Part shown: positions 19,147-29,528 of the stretch, piece after piece
Numbering within the stretch: position 1 is the stretch's first letter
How the letters are laid out: every line of letters starts with the position of its first letter
Assembly (NCBI GenBank): GCA_024867545.1
Contig: JANFNE010000005.1
Coordinates: 496,001 to 560,000, forward strand
DNA length: 64,000 nucleotides
Source of the DNA: Phytopythium helicoides
Lineage: Eukaryota; Oomycota; Peronosporomycetes; Pythiales; Pythiaceae
Direction: 5' to 3'
Notes under the pieces: model-generated
Told to the model about the DNA's origin: nothing
What the model saw: only the letters and a program-made list of their open reading frames with translations
Databases searched by the model: none
Program-made: the position numbers and the translations under genes

Positions 19147-22100
19147 ATGGGCCGCCAGCGCGCCGCCGTGACGCGCAGCAAGGCGACGGCCGCGTTCGGA
19201 GAGGAGCGCGCGGTCGTGGGCGTGGACGACCTGGTGCTGCTGGGCTCCGTGAGCGAGGCGTCCATACTGGAGAACCTCAAGATGCGCCACGCCGCCGACG
19301 TCATCTACTCGTACATCGGCCACGTGCTCGTGGTCGTCAACCCGTACAAGTGGCTCGACATCTACGGCGAGGACAGCATGCGCGCGTACACGCACAAGGC
19401 GCGCATCGACGTGCCCCCGCACGTGTTCGCCACGGCCGAGGAGACCTACCGCACCATGCTCAGCGAGGAGGACAACCAGTGCGTCATCATCAGCGGAGAG
19501 AGCGGCGCGGGAAAGACAGAGGCCTCCAAGCAGATACAGAACTACATTGCAGGCGTCAGCGGCAGCGGCGCAGGCGTAGACAAGGTCAAGCGCACATTCC
19601 TAGAGAGCAACCCGCTGCTAGAGGCGTTCGGAAACGCCAAGACGCTGCGCAACAACAACTCCAGCCGATTCGGAAAGTACTTTGAGCTGCTGTTCGACTC
19701 AGCGGGACGCCCGCAGGGCGGCAAAGTCACCAACTACCTGCTGGAGAAGTCGCGAGTGGTGCGCCCCGGCAAGGGTGAGCGCAACTTCCACATCTTTTAC
19801 CAGATCCTCGCCGGCTTGCCGCAAGCTGCACGCGAGAAACTGTATCTGGGCCGAGGCGCAGAGAGCTTTCAATACCTGAAGGTGAGTGGATGCTTTGACG
19901 TCGACGACGTCGATGACGCTGTCGAGTTCGAAGAGACCATGTCGGCAATGCAACATGTCGGCATCAAGCGCAAACAAATCGAGCTTGTAATTCAAACATT
20001 GGCAGCGGTACTGCATCTGGGTAATGTGAGCTTCCAGTCGGCCACGGTTGGTGACGCAGAAGGATCCACTGTACGGGATCGCGAATCACTAGAAATTGCT
20101 TGTGAGCTGCTAGGGCTTGATGCTGCCAGGGTTGAGCACGCGCTGTGCTACAAGTTGCTACAGACGATGGCGCCAGGAGGAAAAATTGAATCCTACGAGG
20201 TGCCTCAGAATCCGAGCCAGGCTAAGGCACAGCGCGACTCGATCGCCAAGAATGTGTATGACCGATTGTTTGATTTCTTGGTAGAACGGGTCAACCACGC
20301 GTTGGATATTGAAAAGAAGGCAGAGAAGCATGGCGAAAACTTGCAGCGCGAAGACATGACAACCATCGGCATTCTTGACATTTACGGCTTCGAGATCTTT
20401 GATAAGAATGGCTTCGAGCAGTTCTGTATCAATTACGTGAACGAGAAACTGCAGCAGATTTTCATCGAGCTGACGCTCAAGAGCGAGCAAGAAGAGTACG
20501 CTCGCGAAGGCATCGCGTGGTCGCCCATCCCTTTCTTCAACAACAAGGTTGTGTGCGACTTGATCGAAGCGAAGCGCCCCACTCCTGGAATCTTCTTAAT
20601 TCTGGACGATACCGTGCGAACAATGCACTCCCGGCAGGGCGACTCTGTGGATGCCACTTTCCTCGACAAGGTGTCAGGCCTTCACCAATCCCACCCTCAC
20701 TTTTCGAAACGTGGCAAGACGTTTGAGATCAAGCATTACGCTGGTGACGTACAGTACAATATCGATGGCTTTGGTGACAACAACCGCGACTTCTTGACCA
20801 AAGATATTGCGCTCATCATCAGTGAGAGCTCCAACAAGCTGATGCGGTACATCTTCCCTGAAGAGATTGACTTGAACGATAAGCGCATGCCTCATACTGC
20901 AGGCTACAAGATTCGAACGCAGTGCGAAGCCCTCGTCACGGCGCTGATGGACTGCACACCTCACTACGTCCGTTGCATCAAAAGCAACGACCAAAAGCAA
21001 GCAAACAAAATGGACGACCGCCGGGTCATTCATCAGATCAAGTATCTAGGCTTGCTCGAAAACGTCAAGGTGCGACGTGCAGGCTATGCTTACCGTGGAG
21101 ACTACGGGCGCTTTGTCGACCGGTTCCGCCTACTCAGCAAAGAGACGTACCCGGAATTCCGCGGTACAGACAAGAAAGGAACGCAGGCAATTCTTCGTGC
21201 AGCAGTCAAATCATTGCCGCAGCTGGAGAAAGAGGTGCAGCTCGGAAAGTCGATGGTGTTCATTCAGACTCCTGAGACGTTCTTTGCGCTTGAGAAGTTG
21301 AGAGAAAAGAAGATCGGATCGTTTGCAAAGCGGATTCAGCGTGCATGGAAAAAGTACTACGGCCGTCGTCACCTTTTGCAGCTGAGTCAAGATATCACAA
21401 AGCTATATGCCTCCAGCAACAAGCAACGCCAGCGAGTCAGTATCTACCGTCCGTTCGATAGCGATTATTTGCTTCTGGACGACGTTCGCGAGGCGGTGAT
21501 GGATATCATTCGGCACTATGGCGACACTGAAAAGATTGTATTTTTCGACTCGATCGAGAAAGTCTGCAGTGTGCCCGGTGGCGGGACGCCAGAGACATCG
21601 TCAGTTGTTCTGATGGGTCGCTTGCTTATCATCACTGAAGAGTACTTGTACTTGATGGAAAAGCGCACGTGGTATCCGGAGTTGGACCCGAAGAGCACTT
21701 GGGAGCCGCCACTTGTGTATCTTCGCCGCCGCTTGCCACTGTCGGCGATCGAAGAAATTTCGATGAGCACCCTGGCGGATCCGTACTTCGTACTGCGGGT
21801 TCGCCAGGAGCCGCTCCTGGCAGAGCCCAACAAGAGCAACTGGGCAGACAATAAGTCAACGATGGTTTGTATGGCGACGGGCAAGAAGTTTGGGCTTTTC
21901 AACCGCCGACATCATTGCAGATACACGGGTAAGATTTATTGCAACGACGTGTGCAAGCAGCTCGAGGTTGTGCCCGACCGGGGTTTCTACACTCCGGTGC
22001 GTGTGTACGATAAGGTGATTGGATTCTTCTCGACGGAGATGCCCGAAGATCAGCTCCTTTCGTCCGAGAAGAAGACCGAGATCGCCGTCACCCTCGTTGA

Positions 22101-22638
22101 TGCAATCCGGACCCTGACTGACAAGGTCATTTCCATCACGTTCAGTGATACGCTGCGGCTGCGCGTTGCTGCGAGCCCGGGACTCTCTAAATCGCCCGCG
22201 CAGCAGATTCAGTTCACCCCAGCCAAGTCGGATGCTATCACCGGTGACAAGAGCAGCGTCGTCATCCACGTTGCACCTGGTGTGCCGGACGAATACATCC
22301 GCAAGCGCCGCAAGCGTGAAAAAGCACGGCGCAAGCGCCTCGAGAAGCAGCGCGAGGAGGAGGCAGCAATACGCGCCAGTCGGCAGGCCCAGCGTGAGGC
22401 GGAGCGCGAGGCCGAGCGGCTGCGTCGTGTTGCGGAGAAGAAAGCCAAGAAGCAGGCCGAGCGCGAAGCGAGGCGCCAATCGTCGTCGTCCTCTCGCCGA
22501 GGCTCGGGTAAGACATCGATGGAGTCGGCGCGCAAGTTCGGCGAGAGCTTGTCGTCGTCTTCGACATCACTCAACGGCAACGGCCTGGGCGGCGCAAACA
22601 GCGAGCTCGCCGCAATCCTCGCGCGCCGGCGCGGCTAG
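19147..22638 (+). CDS. Class I-like myosin with FYVE-like insertion in the TH1 tail
   Basis: Read from ATG 19147 (MGRQRAAVTRSKATAAFG), about 1163 residues in one exon; no earlier ATG exists in this frame. The motor head shows the P-loop GESGAGKTEASKQ, switch I NNNSSRFGKYFELLF, switch II DIYGFEIFDKNGFEQFCINY and an actin-binding ALVTALMDCTPHYVRCIKSN segment. A single IQ motif follows (FAKRIQRAWKKYYGRR), then a TH1-type lipid-binding tail starting YRPFDSDYLLLDD and ending in ISITFSDTLRLRV. Between TH1 strands DPYFVLRV and SSEKKTEIAVTLVD sits a FYVE-like segment (about 21838-22020) with the RRHHCR core. The C-terminus is a Lys/Arg/Glu-rich helix and a Ser-rich end. Function: actin-based movement or tethering of membranes, probably endosomal. 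Four of the eight usual FYVE zinc ligands are missing. Confidence 0.9.
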   Translation: MGRQRAAVTRSKATAAFGEERAVVGVDDLVLLGSVSEASILENLKMRHAADVIYSYIGHVLVVVNPYKWLDIYGEDSMRAYTHKARIDVPPHVFATAEETYRTMLSEEDNQCVIISGESGAGKTEASKQIQNYIAGVSGSGAGVDKVKRTFLESNPLLEAFGNAKTLRNNNSSRFGKYFELLFDSAGRPQGGKVTNYLLEKSRVVRPGKGERNFHIFYQILAGLPQAAREKLYLGRGAESFQYLKVSGCFDVDDVDDAVEFEETMSAMQHVGIKRKQIELVIQTLAAVLHLGNVSFQSATVGDAEGSTVRDRESLEIACELLGLDAARVEHALCYKLLQTMAPGGKIESYEVPQNPSQAKAQRDSIAKNVYDRLFDFLVERVNHALDIEKKAEKHGENLQREDMTTIGILDIYGFEIFDKNGFEQFCINYVNEKLQQIFIELTLKSEQEEYAREGIAWSPIPFFNNKVVCDLIEAKRPTPGIFLILDDTVRTMHSRQGDSVDATFLDKVSGLHQSHPHFSKRGKTFEIKHYAGDVQYNIDGFGDNNRDFLTKDIALIISESSNKLMRYIFPEEIDLNDKRMPHTAGYKIRTQCEALVTALMDCTPHYVRCIKSNDQKQANKMDDRRVIHQIKYLGLLENVKVRRAGYAYRGDYGRFVDRFRLLSKETYPEFRGTDKKGTQAILRAAVKSLPQLEKEVQLGKSMVFIQTPETFFALEKLREKKIGSFAKRIQRAWKKYYGRRHLLQLSQDITKLYASSNKQRQRVSIYRPFDSDYLLLDDVREAVMDIIRHYGDTEKIVFFDSIEKVCSVPGGGTPETSSVVLMGRLLIITEEYLYLMEKRTWYPELDPKSTWEPPLVYLRRRLPLSAIEEISMSTLADPYFVLRVRQEPLLAEPNKSNWADNKSTMVCMATGKKFGLFNRRHHCRYTGKIYCNDVCKQLEVVPDRGFYTPVRVYDKVIGFFSTEMPEDQLLSSEKKTEIAVTLVDAIRTLTDKVISITFSDTLRLRVAASPGLSKSPAQQIQFTPAKSDAITGDKSSVVIHVAPGVPDEYIRKRRKREKARRKRLEKQREEEAAIRASRQAQREAEREAERLRRVAEKKAKKQAEREARRQSSSSSRRGSGKTSMESARKFGESLSSSSTSLNGNGLGGANSELAAILARRRG
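21838..22020 (+). other. Degenerate FYVE-like domain inside the myosin TH1 tail
   Basis: The segment starts at Trp-Ala-Asp-Asn and contains C-M-A-T, the basic R-R-H-H-C-R core, R-Y-T-G-K-I-Y-C, N-D-V-C and P-V-R-V-Y-D-K-V. In canonical FYVE domains the two Thr, the Tyr and the final Val are cysteines, so four zinc ligands are lost while the phosphoinositide-contacting RRHHCR is kept. Confidence 0.75.
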
Positions 22639-23241
22639 ACATCCGTATACAGCTTTGCTTACGTAAGTGGTATGGAGCTGGCGGACAAATCGTGGTGCTC
22701 AATTGAATGAATCAATGTAAGGACAAAGGGAGTGGTGGACAACGGACAAATCCTGGACCACCTTGATGCTCAAATGAAGTCAAAGGGAATGCTGGGCAGC
22801 ACCATGCTAGAAGAAGGCTTCAACCGAGTCAAGTGACCGTGATCATCATGCGCTTAGCGAGGCACGCGGGGCTAAACATGCGCTTGGAAAAGCTGACGTC
22901 ACTCCCGGTATATCCCGCAGAGATCGGCCAGCCGCGATTTGCACGCAGAGGCAGGTCCTCCCGCGAGCCACGCGGCACCATCCCCATCTGCTTCAAGCAC
23001 ACTAACAAGACCGTATACTGATCAAATATCCCGTATACTCATACTCACTTCAAGTCTCGACAATCTCAGCTATACATCCGACACTATACGTTGTGTGTCA
23101 ACTGGACCTCCAATGCCCGCAATCAGCATGGTCCGCTCGCCGTGACTCGCATCCGCTCGAGACTCGCAGCTCGCAGCTTGCAACGCCTCACTCCCGCTTT
23201 CTCCACGGCCCACGCAGTCCCCAGCTCGACCGAGAGGACCG
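22639..23241 (+). other. Intergenic region myosin to ALDH
   Basis: About 600 bp between co-directional genes. It contains near-repeats of GGACAAA (22684, 22721 and 22745 regions) and a pair of CCGTATACT motifs at about 23012 and 23031, about 20 bp apart, 200 bp upstream of the ALDH start, which could be promoter elements. No gene was recognised. Confidence 0.4.
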
Positions 23242-24765
23242 ATGCACCGCCAGCTCATCCGCCGCCTCGCGACGCCCAAGCCGCAGCTCGCGCGCGCCAT
23301 ATCGGTGCAGGTGCGCCAGACCAACCTGCTCATCAACAACGAGTTCGTGCCGTCCGTCACGGGCCGCACCTTCGAGACCATCAACCCCACGAACGAGACC
23401 AAGATCGCCGATGTGGCCGAGGCCACGCCCGCCGACATCGACTTGGCCGTGGCCGCGGCGCGCAAGGCCTTCGACGAAGGCCCGTGGCGCACCATGGACC
23501 CCGAGGCTCGCGGTCGCCTCATGCTGAAGCTTGCGGACCTGATCGATGCCAACGCGGACGAGCTGGCTGCGCTTGAGGCTCTCGACAACGGCAAGCCCGC
23601 CTTTATCGCAAAGATCGTCGACGTGGCCAACGCCAGCGGATTGCTGCGCTACTACGCTGGCTGGGCCGACAAGATCACTGGCAAGGTGCTGCCGGTGTCG
23701 GGTCCCTTCCTCGCCTACACCAAGATGGAGCCTGTTGGTGTGTGCGCACAAATCATCCCGTGGAACTTCCCGCTCATCATGGCCGGCATGAAGCTCGGCC
23801 CTGCACTTGCCACGGGCAACACGGTTGTGCTCAAGCCTGCCGAGGCTACACCGCTCACGGCGCTGCGTCTTGGTGAGTTGATTGTCGAGGCGGGATTCCC
23901 TGCTGGTGTTGTCAACATTGTCCCGGGTTATGGCGCTTCTGCTGGCCGCCATCTGACCCAGCACCGCGATGTGGACAAGATCGCCTTCACGGGTTCCACC
24001 GCTGTTGGCTACGAGCTCATGCGCCAGTCGCACGTGCACAACTTGAAGCGCCTGACCCTGGAGCTTGGTGGCAAGTCGGCCAACATCATCCTAGACGATG
24101 CCGACATCGACCAGGCGGTCGCGCAGGCGCAGTTCGGACTGTTCATGAACAACGGTCAGTGCTGCATTGCCGGCTCCCGCACGTACGTGCAGGAGGGTAT
24201 CTACGACGAGTTCGTGCGCCGTTCGGCTGAGCTGGCGAGCAAGAGTGTTGTTGGCGACCCGTTCGACTCCAAGACGGAGCAGGGTCCGCTCATCAACGAA
24301 GCACAGTTCCAGAAGGTGCTTGGCTTCATCGAGTCGGGAAAGAAGGAGGGTGCTCGCCTGGTGGCTGGTGGCAACCGTGTCGGAAGCTGCGGCTACTACG
24401 TCGAGCCGACTGTGTTCGCTGACGTGACGGACGAGATGAACATTGCTCGCAACGAGATCTTCGGTCCCGTCATGAGCATCATCAAGTTCAAGACGATTGA
24501 CGAGGTCATCAAGCGCGCCAACGACACGTGCTTCGGTCTTGGTGCTGGTGTCGTGACCAACAACCTGGACAACGCCATCAAGATCTCGAACGGTCTGCGC
24601 ACGGGTACGGTGTATGTGAACTGCTACCACGTGATCCAGCCGACGACGCCGTTCGGTGGCTTCAAGGACTCGGGAATTGGTCGCGAGCAGGGCGAGATCG
24701 GCCTCAGCGGCTACCTCGAGAACAAGACGGTCATCATCAAGCGTCCCAACGACTCGATGCCCTAA
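23242..24765 (+). CDS. ALDH2: Mitochondrial aldehyde dehydrogenase (ALDH2-like)
   Basis: A 507-residue intronless gene oxidising aldehydes to acids with NAD. The N-terminus MHRQLIRRLATPKPQLARAI is a basic amphipathic mitochondrial presequence. The body has IIPWNFPLIMAGMKLGPALA, KPAEATPLTALRL, FTGSTAVGYELM, the catalytic Glu in LELGGKSANIIL, the catalytic Cys in NNGQCCIAGSRTYV (about 24150-24185) and EIFGPVMSIIKF and PFGGFKDSGIGRE. These are all the ALDH superfamily signatures of class 1/2 enzymes. A second, very similar gene without the presequence lies inverted 16 kb away (40795-42267). Length is typical for the family (about 500). The downstream NHL gene ends about 80 bp from this stop on the opposite strand. 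Confidence 0.95.
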   Translation: MHRQLIRRLATPKPQLARAISVQVRQTNLLINNEFVPSVTGRTFETINPTNETKIADVAEATPADIDLAVAAARKAFDEGPWRTMDPEARGRLMLKLADLIDANADELAALEALDNGKPAFIAKIVDVANASGLLRYYAGWADKITGKVLPVSGPFLAYTKMEPVGVCAQIIPWNFPLIMAGMKLGPALATGNTVVLKPAEATPLTALRLGELIVEAGFPAGVVNIVPGYGASAGRHLTQHRDVDKIAFTGSTAVGYELMRQSHVHNLKRLTLELGGKSANIILDDADIDQAVAQAQFGLFMNNGQCCIAGSRTYVQEGIYDEFVRRSAELASKSVVGDPFDSKTEQGPLINEAQFQKVLGFIESGKKEGARLVAGGNRVGSCGYYVEPTVFADVTDEMNIARNEIFGPVMSIIKFKTIDEVIKRANDTCFGLGAGVVTNNLDNAIKISNGLRTGTVYVNCYHVIQPTTPFGGFKDSGIGREQGEIGLSGYLENKTVIIKRPNDSMP

Positions 24766-24845
24766 GCGTACAGTAGTGCCGTAACAGTGCAATGGCGCGA
24801 AAGTAAGCGTCGAAAACATTGACCAATGCTCCATGTGCTTGGACA

Positions 24846-27775
24846 TTACTTTGCATTTGGAACTTCGTTCATAATGAATTTACATACTTGCTGGCGTTCC
24901 CCATCGGTGATCAAGACGAACTCATGGTCCTGGGTTTGCTGCTGGATGACCACGTTGATCGGACGAGCGAACCGATTGGTGCTTTCTAGGCCAGCGCCGA
25001 TCGAAGACGCGTAAGACCCGTCATTACGGAAGATCAACACACACTGATTTGCGCCATCACAAACAAGTAAATATCCACTGCGCTGCTCAATCCAAATGCC
25101 GAGAGGCATGAGCGGCAAGTCTAGCGGCGTCTGGTCCACAGCTATTACGAAATGAGGGACGCCATTGAGGTCCAAGACTTGGATTCGGCAATTGCCAGTA
25201 TCAGCGACAGCTAGTTTTGCACCACGATGCGGGCCAAAGTTGCACGCCGGGGTAGATGGAAGTGCTGCGCAGACAGCAATGGCGGTAGGGAGATTGAACT
25301 GCGCCGCATTTGTGCCGAAACTTCCAAAGACGCGAAGAAGCCGTCCTGGGGCAGCACTTTCTTGCAGGTCGAAAACCTGGACGCGATGATTTCGCTGGTC
25401 CACCACAAACAATGTTTGATTGTCCAAAACTGCAAGTCCCTGGGGTGAATCCAAGTACCCTTCTGTGTGTCCGAAGCCGTTACCGATACGACCATAGTAC
25501 TCACCGTCTGTTGCATGAAACAGTGAAACATAGTGATTCCCAGTATCGCTTACAAGTAGAATTGCTAACGAATTTGAGTTAGCTTGATAGACAGCGAGGT
25601 AGGTTGGGTGGTTCAGCTGGCCTGGTAAATATCCTGGAGAGCACTGGTTCTGATCGCCATAAGAGGATGCCCCAATTAACCTCTCAACTGTGAGGCTAGA
25701 ATGATCCATGACAGCTACTCGATTTGCTAGTGGGTCGCTGATAAAATATCGAAAGCTGCTCTCACATTCGATTTGAAGACATGAGTGTACACTCATCATG
25801 ATGCTCAATGGTGACACTGAGGACCACAGACATCTAGAGCCATCAAGACTATAGAGATGGAGATATCCGTTACTGGTATCTACTACAGCGAGCTCTCGAC
25901 TAGAGGGGAGAAAATCAACAGCACTTGGATGATGATATCGGCTCCGAAGTGTACGCCACTGATGTGAGGCAGTCGTAACGGATGCATACGACGAGGATGT
26001 CGGATGGATCACTGATGACAATTTATACAATGGCTTCAAATCATCACCCAGCAGTACAGGAGCTTGAGTTTTGATGATAGCGTACTCTCTGAGAATAGCA
26101 GCATGAATTAAACCGAGCCTTTCGTGCTGAAATCCGATTTGTTCTGGCCCTGTCAGCAACGATAACTGTTGCATAAAATTCCCATTTTCGTCTAGTATCT
26201 GCACTCGAAGCAGCCTGTATCTGCCACGATCATATCGAATTGCTCGTTCGAGATAGAGTTATCATCAGCAGCAAGCCCCCTCAAAAGAGCTCTCTGCCAT
26301 TTCCAAATCAGAGAATGGATTAGGCAAATCTGAGGAATGGACAACGAGTTGGATCATTTGTCGACTAACCTTTCGCACATTCGCCAACTTCACATCTCGT
26401 GGGTCCATGAACTGCCCAGGGCCGCGACCCTTGCAGCCGATAGAGTTTACAAAACCACCTCTCTTCGTGAAAATGACGATTTGAGTGTTTCCCGCGTCGC
26501 AAACAGCGACGTGGTAATGAGAAATAGCGAGACTCGTTGGCTTCTTGAGCTCTCCTTTTCCGCTTCCCAGTCTTCCAAACGTGCGATCAATGCAAATTCC
26601 ATTATCAAGGCTCCCAACGCTCCGCGCCACATTGTTACCACAATCGTCCACCAACCCACTTACACTTCTCAAGCTAAAGACAGCAATTTGATGGTTGGCT
26701 TGGTCACATTGATAAAGATCCCCAGATGTGTCATCAAACGCCGTCCCGTTGACGTGTATCCCCGACGATGCAAGTGGTACCCATCCCGCAACCAAGTTCC
26801 CCACCGATACTGGGTGATGATTAAGGTCAAGAAAGCCCTCCATCGAGTTACAAGTCTGGAATAGTTCACGGACACGAACGATACAAAATCCTACACGACC
26901 TTGCACAAACACTTTTTGCCTTAATGTCAGCATTTCTACATGCTAGGGACAAATAAATGGGCGTACAGCAAATGACCGAGCTTACCGAGAAGGACCCCCG
27001 TCCGGGTTGCACTCTGTAACACTCGCTAAAGTTAGGTTGATAACTTTCTCCAAAAAATGCACCGTACATAAGAATTACCATTGACACTGGAGTGCCGATC
27101 GAAATTCCTTGAGGAAGTCGTAATGCCGCCGACACGACAAATTGCTCCGATTTTCTTGGTAGTGCATACAGCGTAGCGGACGAGTCGGCAACAAATACGA
27201 TGTCATCCACAACACTGCCCTCGGTTGCAGTCTCTATGGTAGTTCGCGACATCACGGTGACGCACGTTGGAAAGCTGTCGCTCGAACACGAAGGAAACTT
27301 GACTGAGGCAGGTGCAAAAGGATCCCAGTAGCTTCAATTTCTTTTCTATTCGAAGTATGAGCTGTCGCTCTTGGCGCTCGATGGACGCGATGCGGTCGGC
27401 TTCCGCTAGCTCTCGCCGGCGATCGAGCCTCTCTCTCTTCGAGCTTGCGCCTCTCCTCCACAATCCTCTCTTCACACGATACGACATCGTCGGTTACTTC
27501 ACGGTCAGTTCATCAAACGTCTGCTATCTACCATTCTCAATCCGTTGTCGTTCTCGCTCCTGCTGGAGTAGCAATTCTTCGTTACGGCGCCGAGCCTCCT
27601 CCTCCAGCCGCTGGTTCTCTAATTTCTGCCAAATGCCAAGTGCATTCCGATCAGCACTCACCACGCGGCCACATCTCCTCGCTGTGTCCTGCTGCTCACG
27701 CACCCGCTGCCTCCTCCGCTCCGCGATCGGGTTGCCGTGCTCCATTCCGCCTGGCGTCGTTTCGCGTCCCAACAT
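24846..27775 (-). CDS. NHL-repeat beta-propeller protein with N-terminal coiled coil (multi-exon, frame uncertain at 5' end)
   Basis: The last exon (24846 to ~26240) and earlier exons (~26320-26930, ~27000-27330) encode repeated NHL motifs such as VFDLQESAAPGRLLRVFGSF, LAVADTGNCRIQVLDLNG, LLVSDTGNHYVSLFHATDG and VAVCDAGNTQIVIFTKRGGF, forming a beta-propeller of at least six blades. The 5' exon from ATG 27775 (or 27745) encodes a charged coiled coil (IWQKLENQRLEEEARRRNEE). Its donor GTAGAT is at 27531. Two acceptors (exon starts 27469 or 27432) are possible in a GA-rich stretch. The frame RRRELAEADRIASIERQERQ follows only from the second. A further shift near 27330 is needed to reach WDPFAPASVKFPSC and the first blade. 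NHL propellers usually bind proteins or RNA; the partner is unknown. The propeller assignment is firm, the exon map is not. Confidence 0.7.
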
Positions 27776-27857
27776 GGCGCTCTGCAACTTGAAGCGAGCT
27801 CTTCATGTGGCCCACTCCATCCTCCCTTGCTGGTCATACCTCGAAAAGCTCCGCGGC

Positions 27858-29362
27858 ATGTTCAAGTCGGTGGCGTTCTCAGCGCCCTCGTGGGCGTCGG
27901 CGCTGCGCTCCCCGCCGCCCTCGAAGCTCAAGCTCGGCCACTTCCCGACTCCGATCTTCCCCTTCCACCCGCCAGGGCTCCCCGAGGGCGTCAAGCTCTT
28001 CATCAAGCGCGATGTGAGCAGTTGGCGGCTGCGGGCTTTTTGCGCATCTGACACGGGGACGCGCGACTCACGGGCTGCGAGCAGGACTTCAGCGGCATGG
28101 AGACGTCGGGCAACAAGATCCGCAAGCTCGAGTTCCTCATGGCCGACGCCGTGGCGCAGGGCGCGGACTGCATCGTCACGTGCGGAGGGATCCAGAGCAA
28201 CCACTGCCGCGCCACGGCCGCCGTCGCGCGCATGCTCGGGCTCGACTCGTTCCTGCTGCTGCGCACCAACGAGCCCGACGAGGACCCCGCGCTCGTGGGA
28301 AACCTGCTCTTCGACCGGTAGCGTGTTTGCCGTCTCTATCAACACCTCTATGCGCCTGACGTTTTGTCTGCTGCGGAAAGTATGGTGGACGCTACAATCA
28401 TCCAGATGTCACGCCAGGAGTACGGCAAGTACGGGAGTGAGGCCATGATCCAGGTAGGCTGGCCGATAACATTGGTGCCAACAAAGCGAGTGACGTCGTT
28501 TGTTTGCTCCCAGCGCACGTGTGAGCGCCTGCGACAGCAGAACCGCCGCCCCTATGCCATCCCAGTTGGAGGCAGCAACGGGCTCGGGACCTGGGGATAC
28601 GTGGAGGCGATTGGCGAGGTCCACCAGCAGCTCAGCGTACGTTTGAGTTGCCTGACAATCAATGTGCTCGTCGTGGAAGCACTCACGTTGCTGTCGCGGG
28701 ATATGTAGGACGAGGAGCTTGAAATCACCGACATTGCGTTTGCATGCGGAAGTGGTGGCACTGCGGCCGGGATCGGCCTCGGTTCGTATCTTCACGCGCA
28801 AGAGGCAACAAAAACTTCGCTGAAGTTTAACGAGAAGATTCCTGGTGGGCTGCTTTCATGATGGCTATGTGTTTGCTTTCGATCTAATCGACGAGTTGGT
28901 AACAGTCCACGCGTACATCGTCTGCGACAACGACAACTACTTCTACAAGCACATTGACGAGAAGATCTTACCGGAGATGGGAGCTCCCGCGAGCATCTCT
29001 TCGCGGCAGTTCCTTCAGATCACCAATGCTCAGGGTACTGGCTACGCGCGCAGCACTAAGCAAGAGCTTGAGTTCATCACGGATGTCAGCCGAAAGACGG
29101 GTATCCTCATGGATCCTGTCTACTCGGGCAAGGCGTTGTTCCACCTAATCCGCGAGCTGAACGAAAACCCCGAGGTGCGGGTCGGTGATTTCATCTGTGC
29201 CTAGAGCTCTGGTGCTAAGCTTATCGCTTGTTGTTGCAGAAATTCGTGGGGAAATCGATCCTGTTCGTGCACACGGGCGGTCAGTTCGGTCTGTTCGACA
29301 AAGCCAATGATCTGCAGTCGGTCATCCGCCAGGACCAGATCCAGCGTTTCACGATGGACTAG
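27858..29362 (+). CDS. D-cysteine desulfhydrase / ACC deaminase family PLP enzyme
   Basis: A PLP-dependent enzyme of the tryptophan synthase beta fold that splits D-cysteine to pyruvate, H2S and ammonia, or deaminates 1-aminocyclopropane-1-carboxylate. Exon 1 starts [20 protein letters not shown] and ends VKLFIKRD before a GTGAGC donor; exon 2 begins [20 protein letters not shown], with the PLP lysine in SGNKIRK, and holds [13 protein letters not shown]. Later exons give [85 protein letters not shown] and a final exon [20 protein letters not shown] ending at TAG 29362. At least six short introns are present. An ATG at 27774 is also in frame but overlaps the opposite gene's start. All conserved blocks of the family are present. 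Confidence 0.88.
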
Positions 29363-29528
29363 GCGGTAACCTGCATTGCGGTGGATGTGATGCGATCCAA
29401 AGCTTCGAAGTAGAGAGTTCGAACTTAACCTAAGTTCCTCAACAAACTTATCTCTGGTGTTCATCCTAATGCAAAGAAATTGTGGCTTTGGGTGTAAAGC
29501 ATCCCAAATGAAGCAAGAGTGAACCTAG

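Noticed and set aside
29405..29430. GAGTTCGAACTT resembling a tRNA T-loop
   Set aside because: No acceptor stem, D-arm or anticodon arm around it.
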